Source of the DNA: Impatiens glandulifera
Taxonomy: Eukaryota; Streptophyta; Magnoliopsida; Ericales; Balsaminaceae
Direction of reading: 5' to 3'
DNA length: 64,000 bases
NCBI RefSeq assembly: GCF_907164915.1
Contig: NC_061869.1
Location: 24,350,676 to 24,414,675, forward strand
Shown here: piece by piece, positions 20,639 to 29,699 of the stretch
How the letters are laid out: every line of letters begins with the position of its first letter
How positions within the stretch are numbered: the stretch's first letter is position 1
Notes under the pieces: generated by a model
Told to the model about the DNA's origin: nothing
What the model saw: the letters and a program-made list of their open reading frames with translations, nothing else
The model's database searches: none
Translations under genes and position numbers: made by a program

Positions 20639-21399
20639 ATGTCTCAGTTTCCCAACATACTTCAGGTTGATTTTCGGTCATGCTCCAGCACCGAGCACTA
20701 CGATATTTATAGAATGATAAAATTTCTGGAAGATACTGGCCTCCAGTACTTCCTTGACGACAAACACACCGTTTACCCTGAATCAGTCCTAGAGTTTTTC
20801 TACAACGCCAGGATGTTCAGGGGCACCCCCCATTTCGATACCCATATCCAATCCAAGGTGGGGGGTATCATCTTCGACTTCACCGAGAAGGACTTTGCTC
20901 GGTGCTTAATCTGCCAAAGCAAGGGCTGACAGACCTCAACCCACCGGCCAACATAAAAGCCGAGGTCTCTCTCTCACTTGCCCGGTCTGATGAGCCGGTT
21001 GACGATCACGGGACTAAATCACACCTGAGGGCTGAATATCAGCTCCTCAACGATGTGATAGGTAGGAGCATCTTCGGAAGGGATGTCACCAATACCTACT
21101 GTGCCGCGACCTTCAATATGATGGCGGCTATTGTCACCGATACACCGGTGAACTGGTCCAGGGTGCTATTTGACGTCCTCATTTGGATGGTCGGCATCCG
21201 GTCAGTCGGCCTCATTCCCCAAGTAAGCTGCCTTCTTGTGGAGCTTGGTGTTCCGACCTATCCCGACGAAGGTCTGAACCAAGCCCAGGTGCTAACCAAA
21301 GAGATAACCGACTCATTTTATGATCGGTTTGAGAGGGCCTGGAGGAGAAGGAACCGCCGATACAATCCCAACGGTGAAGTCAATTCCCGCGCACCCTGA
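20639..21399 (+). pseudogene. aORF1 of Copia element 1 (putative plant transposon protein fold), one frameshift
   Basis: From ATG 20639 the frame encodes MSQFPNILQVDF and continues to TGA 20927-20929. A one-base deletion near 20905-20910 moves the rest into another frame, which resumes at LNLPKQGLTDL and runs to 21399. The joined length would be about 253 residues, like its paralogues. Shared family features: an N-terminal FLEDTGLQYFL helix, EFFYNARMF, a FTEKDFAR segment, LP-GLTDL, YQLLNDVIGRSIFGR, and the signature TPVNWSRVLFDVL. Plant proteins of this kind are usually labelled putative plant transposon protein; the biochemical role is unknown. No catalytic motif is seen. The leader is interrupted by the LINE. 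Confidence 0.7.
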
Positions 21400-21762
21400 G
21401 TCACTCCTTCTTACACCCGATCGTTTTGTTGCATGCACCGGGTGTATTTTTATCCAACATCATCATGATCACTTCGGCTTTTCTTATGTCTTTCCTCGGT
21501 TTTATTTATGATTCCCTCGGTCACTTTTGTTTACTCTTTATTTCGTTAGTGCATTAATGAAAAAGGATCTTTAATTAATGAAGTAACTCCCAACTAACAT
21601 AAGTAATCAATACCCAACTAACTTGGTTACTTCTCAACTAATACCTACCTCGAGAACCGAAAATAGTCAAAAAGCACACTCTTCCCAATGACCTTGGAAA
21701 TACAAAGATTCTATTCTCTAAAAAGACAAAACTGTCAAATACTTTCCCTCCAAAACCGGTTC

Positions 21763-21770
21763 TATAAAAG
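21763..21770 (+). promoter_or_regulatory. TATA box of aORF2 (element 1)
   Basis: CTATAAAAG, 84 bp before the ATG at 21847, followed by a CT-rich leader (CTCTCTCTCTCTC). The same layout recurs before the other accessory ORFs. Confidence 0.65.
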
Positions 21771-21846
21771 GAGAGTTTTACTAATGAAATCTACACACCT
21801 CAAATCATAAGCTCTCTCTCTCTCTCTAATATCAAAGTTTAAAATC

Positions 21847-22551
21847 ATGCCGAGCCGAACCTTGAGAAATTTCTTAAGCATCGATTTCGATTCATGCATG
21901 GAGGAATGGGACGGGCTGCCTGCAAAGAAACTCATGTTCGAATCTCTCATTTTTACCGGTCTTCGGACGTTCCTCGAAGAATCCGGTCCGATTCTAACTG
22001 AGGACGTTAAAGCGTTCTTCAGAAGCGTCTGTATTAGGGGCAATTACATTGTCGCTACGGTGAGGGACCACACTTTCTGGCTCGATGAAGCCGAATTCGC
22101 CACTCTATTCAACCTGCCCACAGAAGGGTTCTCTGACTTTCCACCTCTGGAGGGGTTTGACGAATTCTATTACTCACTCCTCTTTTCTGGAACCATGGAA
22201 CCGGTGGAAGACCATGGGCCCAAAAACCTCTTGGGGAGACATGCTCAACTTCTTCTTGAGATCGTCACTCGGTCCATTCTTTGTCAGTCCCCTAATAAGC
22301 GGTACTCAAAGAACACCTACAACATGATGACCAACATCTTTAGCAACAAGGCCATCAATTGGTCCACGGTCATCTTCCAACGTCTGAAATCTATGGTAAT
22401 AACCAAGAAAGGTCTTGGTTTTGCACCTCACATCAGCAAACTAATCCTATCATACCGGCCAGAGTTCGGACCGGGCACACCGGCCGCCCCTTCAAACATC
22501 CTTGACAAGGATTCGGTGGAGGAAAGAATTTCCAAAATGTTTCTTCCATAG
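21847..22551 (+). CDS. aORF2 of Copia element 1, intact
   Basis: 234 residues with no lesion, the best preserved accessory gene of this element. Starts MPSRTLRNFLSIDFDS. It shares with aORF1 and aORF3 the order: FTGLRTFLEESG, EDVKAFF, a WLDEAEFATLFNLPTEGFSD block, PVEDHGPKNLL, LLEIVTRSILC, a KAINWSTVIF signature and LGFAPHISKLIL. It has no signal peptide or membrane helix. It has its own TATA box and leader. By position it would be where some Sireviruses have an envelope-like gene, but the sequence does not look like an envelope protein. Function unknown. Confidence 0.75.
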   Translation: MPSRTLRNFLSIDFDSCMEEWDGLPAKKLMFESLIFTGLRTFLEESGPILTEDVKAFFRSVCIRGNYIVATVRDHTFWLDEAEFATLFNLPTEGFSDFPPLEGFDEFYYSLLFSGTMEPVEDHGPKNLLGRHAQLLLEIVTRSILCQSPNKRYSKNTYNMMTNIFSNKAINWSTVIFQRLKSMVITKKGLGFAPHISKLILSYRPEFGPGTPAAPSNILDKDSVEERISKMFLP

Positions 22552-22865
22552 ACTGTACTTTTCCATTGTCTATGTATGCTTATTCCAATACCGATTTATC
22601 TGTCGGTCTTCTTTCTGCAATATTTCTTGAATTCATTCTCATTTCAGTTTAAATGACCGGGTCTTCTTAATACTTTGAATATTTATCTAAGTAACCGGTT
22701 AACATCTTCAAACTATAACCGCGCCCTTATCCGGTCACATAAAATTGCTTAAAATAAAAAGATTGCAAACACTCTGATCATTCAAAATAACCGATTAACT
22801 CTAGAAAACCGGCACTTCAATCGGTCTCAAAAGAAGAGTGCGTCGTCAATGGCGTAAGCAAAAGT

Positions 22866-22988
22866 TTTGGAGGGAAATTTCCCGCCCAAAACTCCCGCCC
22901 CCCTGGTTTACCGCCCATGGTTTGGCGCCTTTTCTCTCCCGCCCATGGTTTGCCGCTCCTTTCAACTTGGAGGGAAATTTCCCGCCCA
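22866..22988 (+). promoter_or_regulatory. E2F-type site cluster upstream of aORF3 (element 1)
   Basis: Two exact copies of a 23-bp block start at 22866 and 22966, 100 bp apart; each contains TTTCCCGC (22878-22885, 22978-22985). A third site, TTTGGCGC, is at 22921-22928. All three match the plant E2F consensus TTTSSCGC. Several CCCGCCC runs lie between. The TATA box follows at 23024. Confidence 0.6.
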
Positions 22989-23023
22989 ATGTTGATGGGA
23001 CGGTTGGGCTTCCAAACCGCATC

Positions 23024-23031
23024 TATAAAAG
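23024..23031 (+). promoter_or_regulatory. TATA box of aORF3 (element 1)
   Basis: CTATAAAAGG, 114 bp before the ATG at 23138. A pyrimidine-rich leader with CTTTCTCTCTC follows. Confidence 0.65.
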
Positions 23032-23137
23032 GGACTCTCGGTCATTTTATTTCATTCTCACGCGAATCTGCTTTCTCTCTCTAAGCTCTCTAACCCTCTG
23101 AAGCGGTTATTTCTCAAACTCTCTCAAAATCTCTAAG

Positions 23138-25711
23138 ATGGGGCGCGATTCGTCTTTGTTTAGGCACCTATCTCAAGTGGATTTCGAGGAAATCCGACTG
23201 AAAGGTACGTCCGAGGCAAAGGAGGTTATTGACCGGGTAGTCAAAACCGATCTGGAATATTTTCTTGGCGGTCCTCATGTTCTCTACAAAGATGCGGTCG
23301 AGGAATTTTTCAAGACCGCAACTATCTCCGATGACAAAATCACCGCAAATGTATGCGGTACTGAAATAGAGCTCACCGAGGCATTGGTGGCAAAGAGCCT
23401 GCGCCTTCCAACAACCGGCCAGGATGCAACGGCGGACATCGAGATTAAGACTTTTGAGGCGGCATGCCAGATACTCTCGGCAACTAAGGAGCCGATAAAG
23501 GTATCCGGCAGCAAATCAACGTTGAAACCGGAATATATCCCAATCTGTGATATCTTTGCAAGGGCGATTCTAGCAAGGGGAGGGAACTACAGCAGCCTCA
23601 CCAAACACAAAATCAGGATGCTGATCGGCCTGATAGAGGGAACAAAGGTCAACTGGGCAAAAGCGGTGTTCAACAACTTAATGGATATGGTGAAACCGGA
23701 CTCAAACCGGTCGTGGGGATACGCCGTTCCTCTCGGTAAGATCTTCCTTCACCACAATCTCAACATCGGTCCCGGCGTCATCGTCGCAAATAGAAGCCTC
23801 ATCAGATCGAAACAATTCTTAGAAAGGAAGCAGCCGGCCCCCGGTTCCCGAAAGAAGAAAGCCGCCAAGAAAGCGGTCCCGACAAAAGAAAAGGCCGAAA
23901 GCAAAGGAAAAGAGAAAGTCACTTTCTCGGAACCGCCGCAGCAAACTGAGGATGAAGAGTCGGCTTCCAATTCTGAAAGAACCGATACAGAAAGGACCGA
24001 TGATGAAAGATCGACCAATGAAGAAGAGCATTCGGGCCAGAGCCCCAATAATGCCGGACCCGACGCCAACCCTGAGACCACCGAGGGTAGTGAAGAGGGT
24101 GGTGAAGATGCCGGTGATGAAGGCGGCGACAAAGATAATGAGGAGGCCGAAGAAGCAGAGGCCGATAGGATATCTCTGAAACTCCTTCAGGGCGCCAAAA
24201 AGCGAGCCGAGTCGATTGAGGAGTTATACCTGGAATGGCACGAGCACCGGTTCGGCAAGCCGTATAGCCAAATCCTACCGGGCTACACAGACGTGGAATG
24301 CATTCAAAGACTGAAGGAAGTGGAGGACTTGATCATGAATCTCACAAAATCCAACACAATTGAAGAGGTATTACACCGAACCTACCTCTTAAAACCATAG
24401 GTACAACTACGGAAGTTAACCACACGCATCCGGAAGATTACGGAGGAGTTCGAAGAGGTGGGACCTGAAGACACCTTAACACCGCGGGTGTTAGAAATGC
24501 TTGAAAAAGCCAAAGGAGACCTCATTCAAGAAATTGACCGGCTAGAGGCAATATACAGTCAAAGGGAAATACCGGTCTATACAGCTCCCCGGATTGAAAC
24601 GAGTCTGGATCACTGTCCAACACCTCCAAGGGAGAATGCGGCATCAAAAGAATCCGATGAAAGAGCGGATCCTAATCTCACCGGGCAATCTCCACCTACA
24701 CAACCGGAAGTCTTCGAATCAGACTTCACAAAGGAATGGGTTGAGGGCCGTCTTCAAAGGTTTGAAGCTTCAACAACAGAACGGATTGATAGCAGTATTC
24801 AAGAGTTTGAAGACTCCGCGGTTCAGCCATTCAAGGACAGATTCCAAAGAATCGTTTGCTCGGCACTCAAGTTCGCCGACACCACAAGGTATCTCTTGAA
24901 CAATACTCGGGACCGGCTCTCAGAAATCGACGAAGATCAACAGGAAGAGGCGGCTCTGCGCAGTAAATATTTTAAGCGAACCGTAATTTTGGAGGATACG
25001 ACCTCCGAGTTAAAGGAAGACTTTGGCCGGCTTGAAAGAGAGACCGATCAACGATTGACAACGATGGCTGATGATCTGGTCGGCACAACACTCGAACGGG
25101 TATCCGAACTTGAAAAGAAGAATGCCGGTCTCGAGGACGAACTCAAGGCGCTTTCCGCTCAAGTTGCCGAACTGCTGAGGGCTAAGATAAATGCGGATGC
25201 CGCGGCTGTAGCGGCTGATGCTCAAGCGGCTAAGAGGGTCCAGGATGAGCTGGACGCCGAAGCAAGTAAAGAGAAAGAAGCACCGCGATCATCCCAACTT
25301 ACCGAAGAAGAAGAGGAAGCCGAGCGACTTCGACAGTCAGAGGCTAAGTTCCCGGGACTTACAAAGAAAGTAGTCGCTCAAGCTGCGAAGGATGCTGCGC
25401 GGTTGGAAAGAGAAAGATGGAGGCAGGAAAGTTTCGCAGAAGACAACAAGAAGAAAAAGGCGGCCTCCTCCGTTTCAGCGCCGAAAAAGCGAAAGAGGGA
25501 ACCCTCAAAGAAAGTTCAAATAGCCGACCTGCTCAATGAGGTCACTGAAACGGTCATTTCGAGTATACCGCAGTAGGCTGCTCAAGTCGAGGGGGAGGTT
25601 GAAGAACACCTGAAGCCCCGGTCTACAAGACAAAGAGTCTCCGAACCGGCCAGTCGACCGCAACCGGAGAAGAAAAAGAGGAACATATATGACTTCTCGG
25701 ACTCGGAATAG
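23138..25711 (+). pseudogene. aORF3 of Copia element 1, two amber stops in one frame
   Basis: One frame of 857 codons from MGRDSSLFRHLSQVDF to TAG 25709-25711, interrupted by TAG at 24398-24400 and 25574-25576. Residues 1-210 are the same fold as aORF1 and aORF2 (TDLEYFLGGPH, DAVEEFFKTA, ELTEALVAKSLRLPTTG, GTKVNWAKAVFNNL). A basic patch (KKKAAKKAVPTK) is followed by a very acidic stretch, then a long Ala/Glu/Arg coiled coil (about residues 590-760), and a second basic cluster (PKKRKREPSKK) that looks like a nuclear signal. It ends in YDFSDSE. The coiled coil and nuclear signals suggest an oligomeric nuclear protein; that is inference. The two ambers fit C-to-T decay. Confidence 0.75.
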
Positions 25712-25851
25712 GGGCTCTCTTTCCTTTACTTATCTTAGCATTTCTATATATTATGTTATTTTCGGTTATCTATCATATATATAAAGCTATTTTTGAAACC
25801 GGCCATCTTTTGCATCTCTACTTAGTTTTGATAATTTTAAATAAAATAATT

Positions 25852-25866
25852 AAAAAGGGAGAAATT
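25852..25866 (+). other. Upstream copy of the polypurine tract (element 1)
   Basis: AAAAAGGGAGAAATT followed by GATAAGATAAAA, closely resembling the true tract and LTR start 163 bp further on. Repeated polypurine tracts before the 3' LTR are a reported Sirevirus trait. Confidence 0.6.
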
Positions 25867-26014
25867 GATAAGATAAAAGATAAGACTTTTCCAAAAATTT
25901 TCTCAAAATTTTTCGAAAAATTCTCCTAAGTCAGTTTCAAAAATCCGGACAAACAAAACAACCGGCCTACGGTTGCAAACTTACATGATTTTGATAAATT
26001 TAAATAAATTAATC

Positions 26015-26028
26015 AAAAAGGGAGAAAT
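26015..26028 (+). other. Polypurine tract of Copia element 1
   Basis: AAAAAGGGAGAAAT directly before the 3' LTR start (TGTTAGATAAAA at 26029). Confidence 0.85.
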
Positions 26029-27349
26029 TGTTAGATAAAATTAGACCGGTTCAAATAAACCTAACTTAAATAAACCTTCTATGCAGGAACAAAAAGAACC
26101 GAACTGGACAAACAAAAGAACCGGCTAAAGAACACTAACCGGTCAAGCTAGTAAACCGACCAAGAATACTTGGAACGTGACCGCACAAAGAAAGGATCAG
26201 CCAAAGCTTAAAACCGGAATCATCAAACAGCCGATCAGTCACAAGGCAGAGGAATAACCGGAAGAAGTCCGGTTATATCATCCATACCGAAAGCCATCCG
26301 GTTAAGTCAAATGACCGACCTGTACAAGAAGACAATTCGGGTATCTGTTGAGAATGATACCAAAGGAACAGACTGAACACTTCTATATCCATACAAGTCT
26401 GAGGAAAGTCTGCAGGCTGCAGAAGACAGTACTACCGGATCTTTCCACTTCGGGATAAGTCAGAAAGAAGATCTTCCAAGTACAGACAACTGTCCAACAG
26501 ACAGTGCCTACATTGAGTAAAAGACAAACCTAGCAGGTTTGTCTTACATACCGGAAGAACAGACCGCCAGGTCTGAGACAGAATGCCAGGTCTGAGGTTG
26601 ACCATCAGGTCTGAGGAAACGACCACAGGTCTGAATCTCTGAAACACTGAATCACTGCACCTCTGCTCAGCCAATCAGATTCAAGGCAGTGAAATATGAC
26701 CGTTGGCATATTTCACCTATAAAAGGGGCAGTTGAAGAAGAGTAAATGCGGGACAAGCAAGATACAGTGAAGCAAGTGAGAAATTCTAAGAGCATTTACT
26801 CCACAAGTGATAAGATTGTGCTATTCTAGAAAGCCTAAGTGCTAAAGTTAAAGTGTGTGTTTTACAATTTCGGTGTAAATTGTAAGAGTGTTATCGAGCA
26901 GGAAATAAGTCTCGATCGGATTGTACTTGTATTCCTTAGTGAATATCCTTCTCGCGGTTTCGAGAGGAAGGGGTGACGTAGAAGCTTTATCTCCGAACAT
27001 CCATAAAATCTGTCTTGTTATTTACTGTCTGCAGGTTTCATTATCTAACCGATTCATACCGCTATAACCGACTTAACTTTATCCAAGCCGAATCTCCAGA
27101 TTACCGAAGCCGATCCATCAAATCTCAAACCTCCATCATATAATACCGATTCTGCCTATCATACAAGTGTGCCGCTTCAACCTGAAAGCAAATCTCTTCC
27201 GCGCTTGAACCTAGTTCAAGGGTTTGTGACAGGTTGTGTAGTATTGAAACCCCGGTGTTAATCTCTAACCGAATTAACCACCACCTCACGAGTAGGAACA
27301 GCTAACCGGTCCAACCCCCGGTCCTCCAGCGGCTACCTAGATCCTAACA
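26029..27349 (+). repeat. 3' LTR of Copia element 1
   Basis: 1321 bp, TG...CA ends intact, followed by the TSD GTTGA (27350-27354). It has the TATA box (26718-26725), an unmutated MSA-like motif (26698-26706), the hairpin (26521-26545) and the four CAGGTCTGA copies. Confidence 0.95.
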
Positions 27350-27354
27350 GTTGA

Positions 27355-28092
27355 TCATGTCGGCTAACTACCCTACCTAAAAAAAAGTAATTAATAAAAA
27401 AAAATAAAGCTTATCTTAGAAGTTTGAATGGACATCATGTATGGATTTGAAGTGTCGATCCCTTTTATAAAATGGTACTTTAATTTTGTGTTCCTGTTTA
27501 GTCCTATTTGGCCACTATTTAGGCACGTTGGACATTATGGAACTTTAAATTAAAGTTAAGTATTATAATTGGTTGATAGACATTTCTTTATGTCCTAAAC
27601 ATGTGTTGTCCCTCGTCAGACTTTCTTTGTAATCTCTATTTTATTTATTATATATATCCGATCTTAAAAATAATATATATATATATATATATATATTTAT
27701 TTATTGTAAATTTAAAGTTATTGGCAAACATAGAGGATCTATTACTTACTAAATTTTTAAAAATGTTAATAATTTTTATTAGTATTCTGATGGTTATTTT
27801 TAAGATAAATTATATATATACCTTTATGTAATAAAGGAAAAAGACAATTTAATTCAAACAAATAACTTGATTAGCTAAAATTTCAAGCAAATAATGAAAT
27901 AACTTAACCAACTTATTACCAAGAAAATGACATAATTCTGAACTATAATAATAATACCTAAAAAACATTTAGATTTTCATAAGCTGACTTTGCAATTCTA
28001 TTTGTGCATAAATATATAATAACCATACAGACAAACACAAAATAGATCAATAAAACTAACTCATAATAGTGCAGAGTTATGTGAAGAGTAAT
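27355..28092. other. AT-rich flank with a TA microsatellite
   Basis: No gene seen. A (TA)n run lies at about 27672-27694. The first bases may be the continuation of the DNA next to the pararetrovirus, interrupted by the Copia element. The right part is downstream of the JAZ gene and would hold its 3' UTR. Confidence 0.5.
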
Positions 28093-29535
28093 TTAAGCTG
28101 CCAACCCGAGCCACGCCTTTGAATTGGTTAGATTTGGAAGAGCCGAAGCCTTATTGCTCGACGTTGAGTAAGGTGCTCGAGCAGTCAGCCTAAAATAATT
28201 TTAAAAAAAATTAACAACAAATTATTTAGAATCAACTTGAGAAAACTATTTTTTGTGTCAATTAATCTCAATTTCATATTGGTATGTATTTTCGCAAAAA
28301 TAACACTGATACTTTTTATATTTAGTATTTAAAAATATGAAAGATTTAAAAAACTTAGATTTGATACAATTTTGGCTCCCAAATTAGATCTTGTTAGTGT
28401 AAATCTCTCTTTAGTTTAAATAATTTAAATATTTCACTAGCATTGATACAAAAGATCTAAAGTATCATTTTAAAATCAACACCATTCAACATTTATTTAA
28501 ATAAAATCAAATTTATTTAAATATTCCGAATAGAATAAGATCTAAGATTTTTAAAATACCTTTTTTTTAAATATATCCTAAATAAATTTTCATTTATTTT
28601 TAGAGATTAAAAAAATAATAATAAATTTTAAAACTAATTATAATTAAACATTATTTTATACATCATTAAATTTATTAATGATAATATTTTTTTATTTCTT
28701 TTTAAAAAATATATTTTATTATTATATAGAGAAAAAAAAAACTTATCATCTACAAATTACCATTGAATTGAAACTTATTTAAGAGAAATGATTAAGGGAA
28801 AATTTGAAACAGAATTTTAAAGGGAAATCAAACAAGAACCTGTTCTTTCTCTTCTCAAAAAAGCGGGTCAAGGAAGACTTCCTTGCAATTGACAGATCTG
28901 TTGCAAATAAGAGAAATTATTAAAACATCTCTTTCTCTCTCTAGAAATCAAGAGTAACCGGAGAAACGATTCTTACCGGCTACGACCAAATTATTGGTAA
29001 AATCGGTTGCGGGAATGCTGTGATGATACTGAGAACTCTCATTGTCAGCTGCAAATGTAATAATTTCCTTAAATTTATCAGCTGGAATATCATTGAACAC
29101 CATCATTTTGCCTGAGTAGAAAATCGTCATTTCTGCAGTTTCCGGTTTCGATTTCTTTACCGCACTGAAACAAAATGATTCATACCATCAATTGAAGAGT
29201 AAGGGTAGAGGAAATTGTTCTCGAATCTCGATTATCTAACCTTGAATTTCCAGTGACCGGAAACAAGTTCATGGTTGACGGTGATTTCTCCGTCGCCTGA
29301 GTGTCTACCGACATTTTGAGAAAAAAAACACATCAATTCCGTAGATCTTATAAAAGCATAGAGACAGAGAGAAAAAGAAAGAAATAGTACAGCCCGTGAT
29401 TCCGATGCTGAGATCACCGAAGGATCCATTCTTCTTCATGTACTTGCTGAGAAGATTACAGGTATGAGAGAAGTTGGATTTTTCCGGTGCTTTATCTGCC
29501 TTTTGGCCGGAGTATCTCCCGGCGAATTCCGACAT
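28093..29535 (-). CDS. JAZ (TIFY10-like): JAZ/TIFY jasmonate repressor, five exons
   Basis: Exons on the minus strand: 29535-29391, 29304-29241, 29164-28977, 28897-28840, 28189-28093. All introns are GT-AG and the phases join to 183 codons plus TAA. The N-terminus MSEFAGRYSGQK with NFSHTCNLLSKYMKKNGSFGDLSIG is the JAZ1/2-type N-terminal region. Then comes STMNLFPV, the TIFY (ZIM) domain (MTIFYSGKMMVFNDIPADK), and a Jas motif (LSIARKSSLTRFFEKRKNR) followed, in the last exon, by LTARAPY. JAZ proteins sit in the nucleus, bind MYC factors through Jas and recruit NINJA/TOPLESS through TIFY; COI1 with JA-Ile triggers their loss. The 650-bp intron that splits Jas is the conserved Jas intron, known for retention in relatives. 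The degron-start Pro of LPIAR is Ser here. Confidence 0.9.
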
Positions 29536-29585
29536 GTTTGTATAGGCGAAAGAAAGAAGGAACAATCAAGGAAGAAGAAGAAATA

Positions 29586-29600
29586 TATTATATAATTTGG
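29586..29600 (-). promoter_or_regulatory. Candidate TATA box of the JAZ gene
   Basis: On the minus strand an AATTATATAATATAT stretch lies about 50-65 nt before the ATG, followed by a TTCTTCTTCTTCC pyrimidine-rich leader. It is close to the ATG for a plant promoter, so the real start may lie further upstream. No CACGTG box is seen nearby. Confidence 0.4.
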
Positions 29601-29699
29601 ATTTTGAATATTAAAGCTGAAGCAGCAGGGTTTGAGTGCAGTACTTTTGAAAAAGGTCAGAAAATGGCACGAGGGATTTATGAAATCTGTCTGTTTTAG

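Larger units (their letters stand above)
8504..27349 (+). mobile_element. SIRE-like (Sirevirus) Ty1/Copia retrotransposon 1 with a nested LINE
   Basis: Two 1321-bp LTRs, a 5-bp TSD, an initiator-tRNA-Met primer site, gag, pol in Copia order (protease, integrase, RT, RNase H), then a long region with three accessory ORFs, and polypurine tracts before the 3' LTR. About 5.2 kb in the middle is a LINE; without it the element is about 13.7 kb. By my hand comparison the LTRs differ at roughly 23 positions (about 98% identical), so insertion is fairly recent. gag, pol, aORF1 and aORF3 carry stops or frameshifts; aORF2 is open. The Sirevirus assignment rests on the large size, long post-pol region, an acidic gag tail (WAHSDSDDE) and repeated polypurine tracts. 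Confidence 0.92.

Noticed and set aside
20639..22551. Envelope glycoprotein identity for the accessory ORFs
   Set aside because: No signal peptide, membrane helix or cysteine pattern; only the position after pol would suggest it.
23138..25711. Programmed amber readthrough in aORF3
   Set aside because: The TAG positions differ between the two elements (codons 421 and 813 against about 174 and 342), so independent decay is simpler. The shared RNase H amber is kept as a separate finding.
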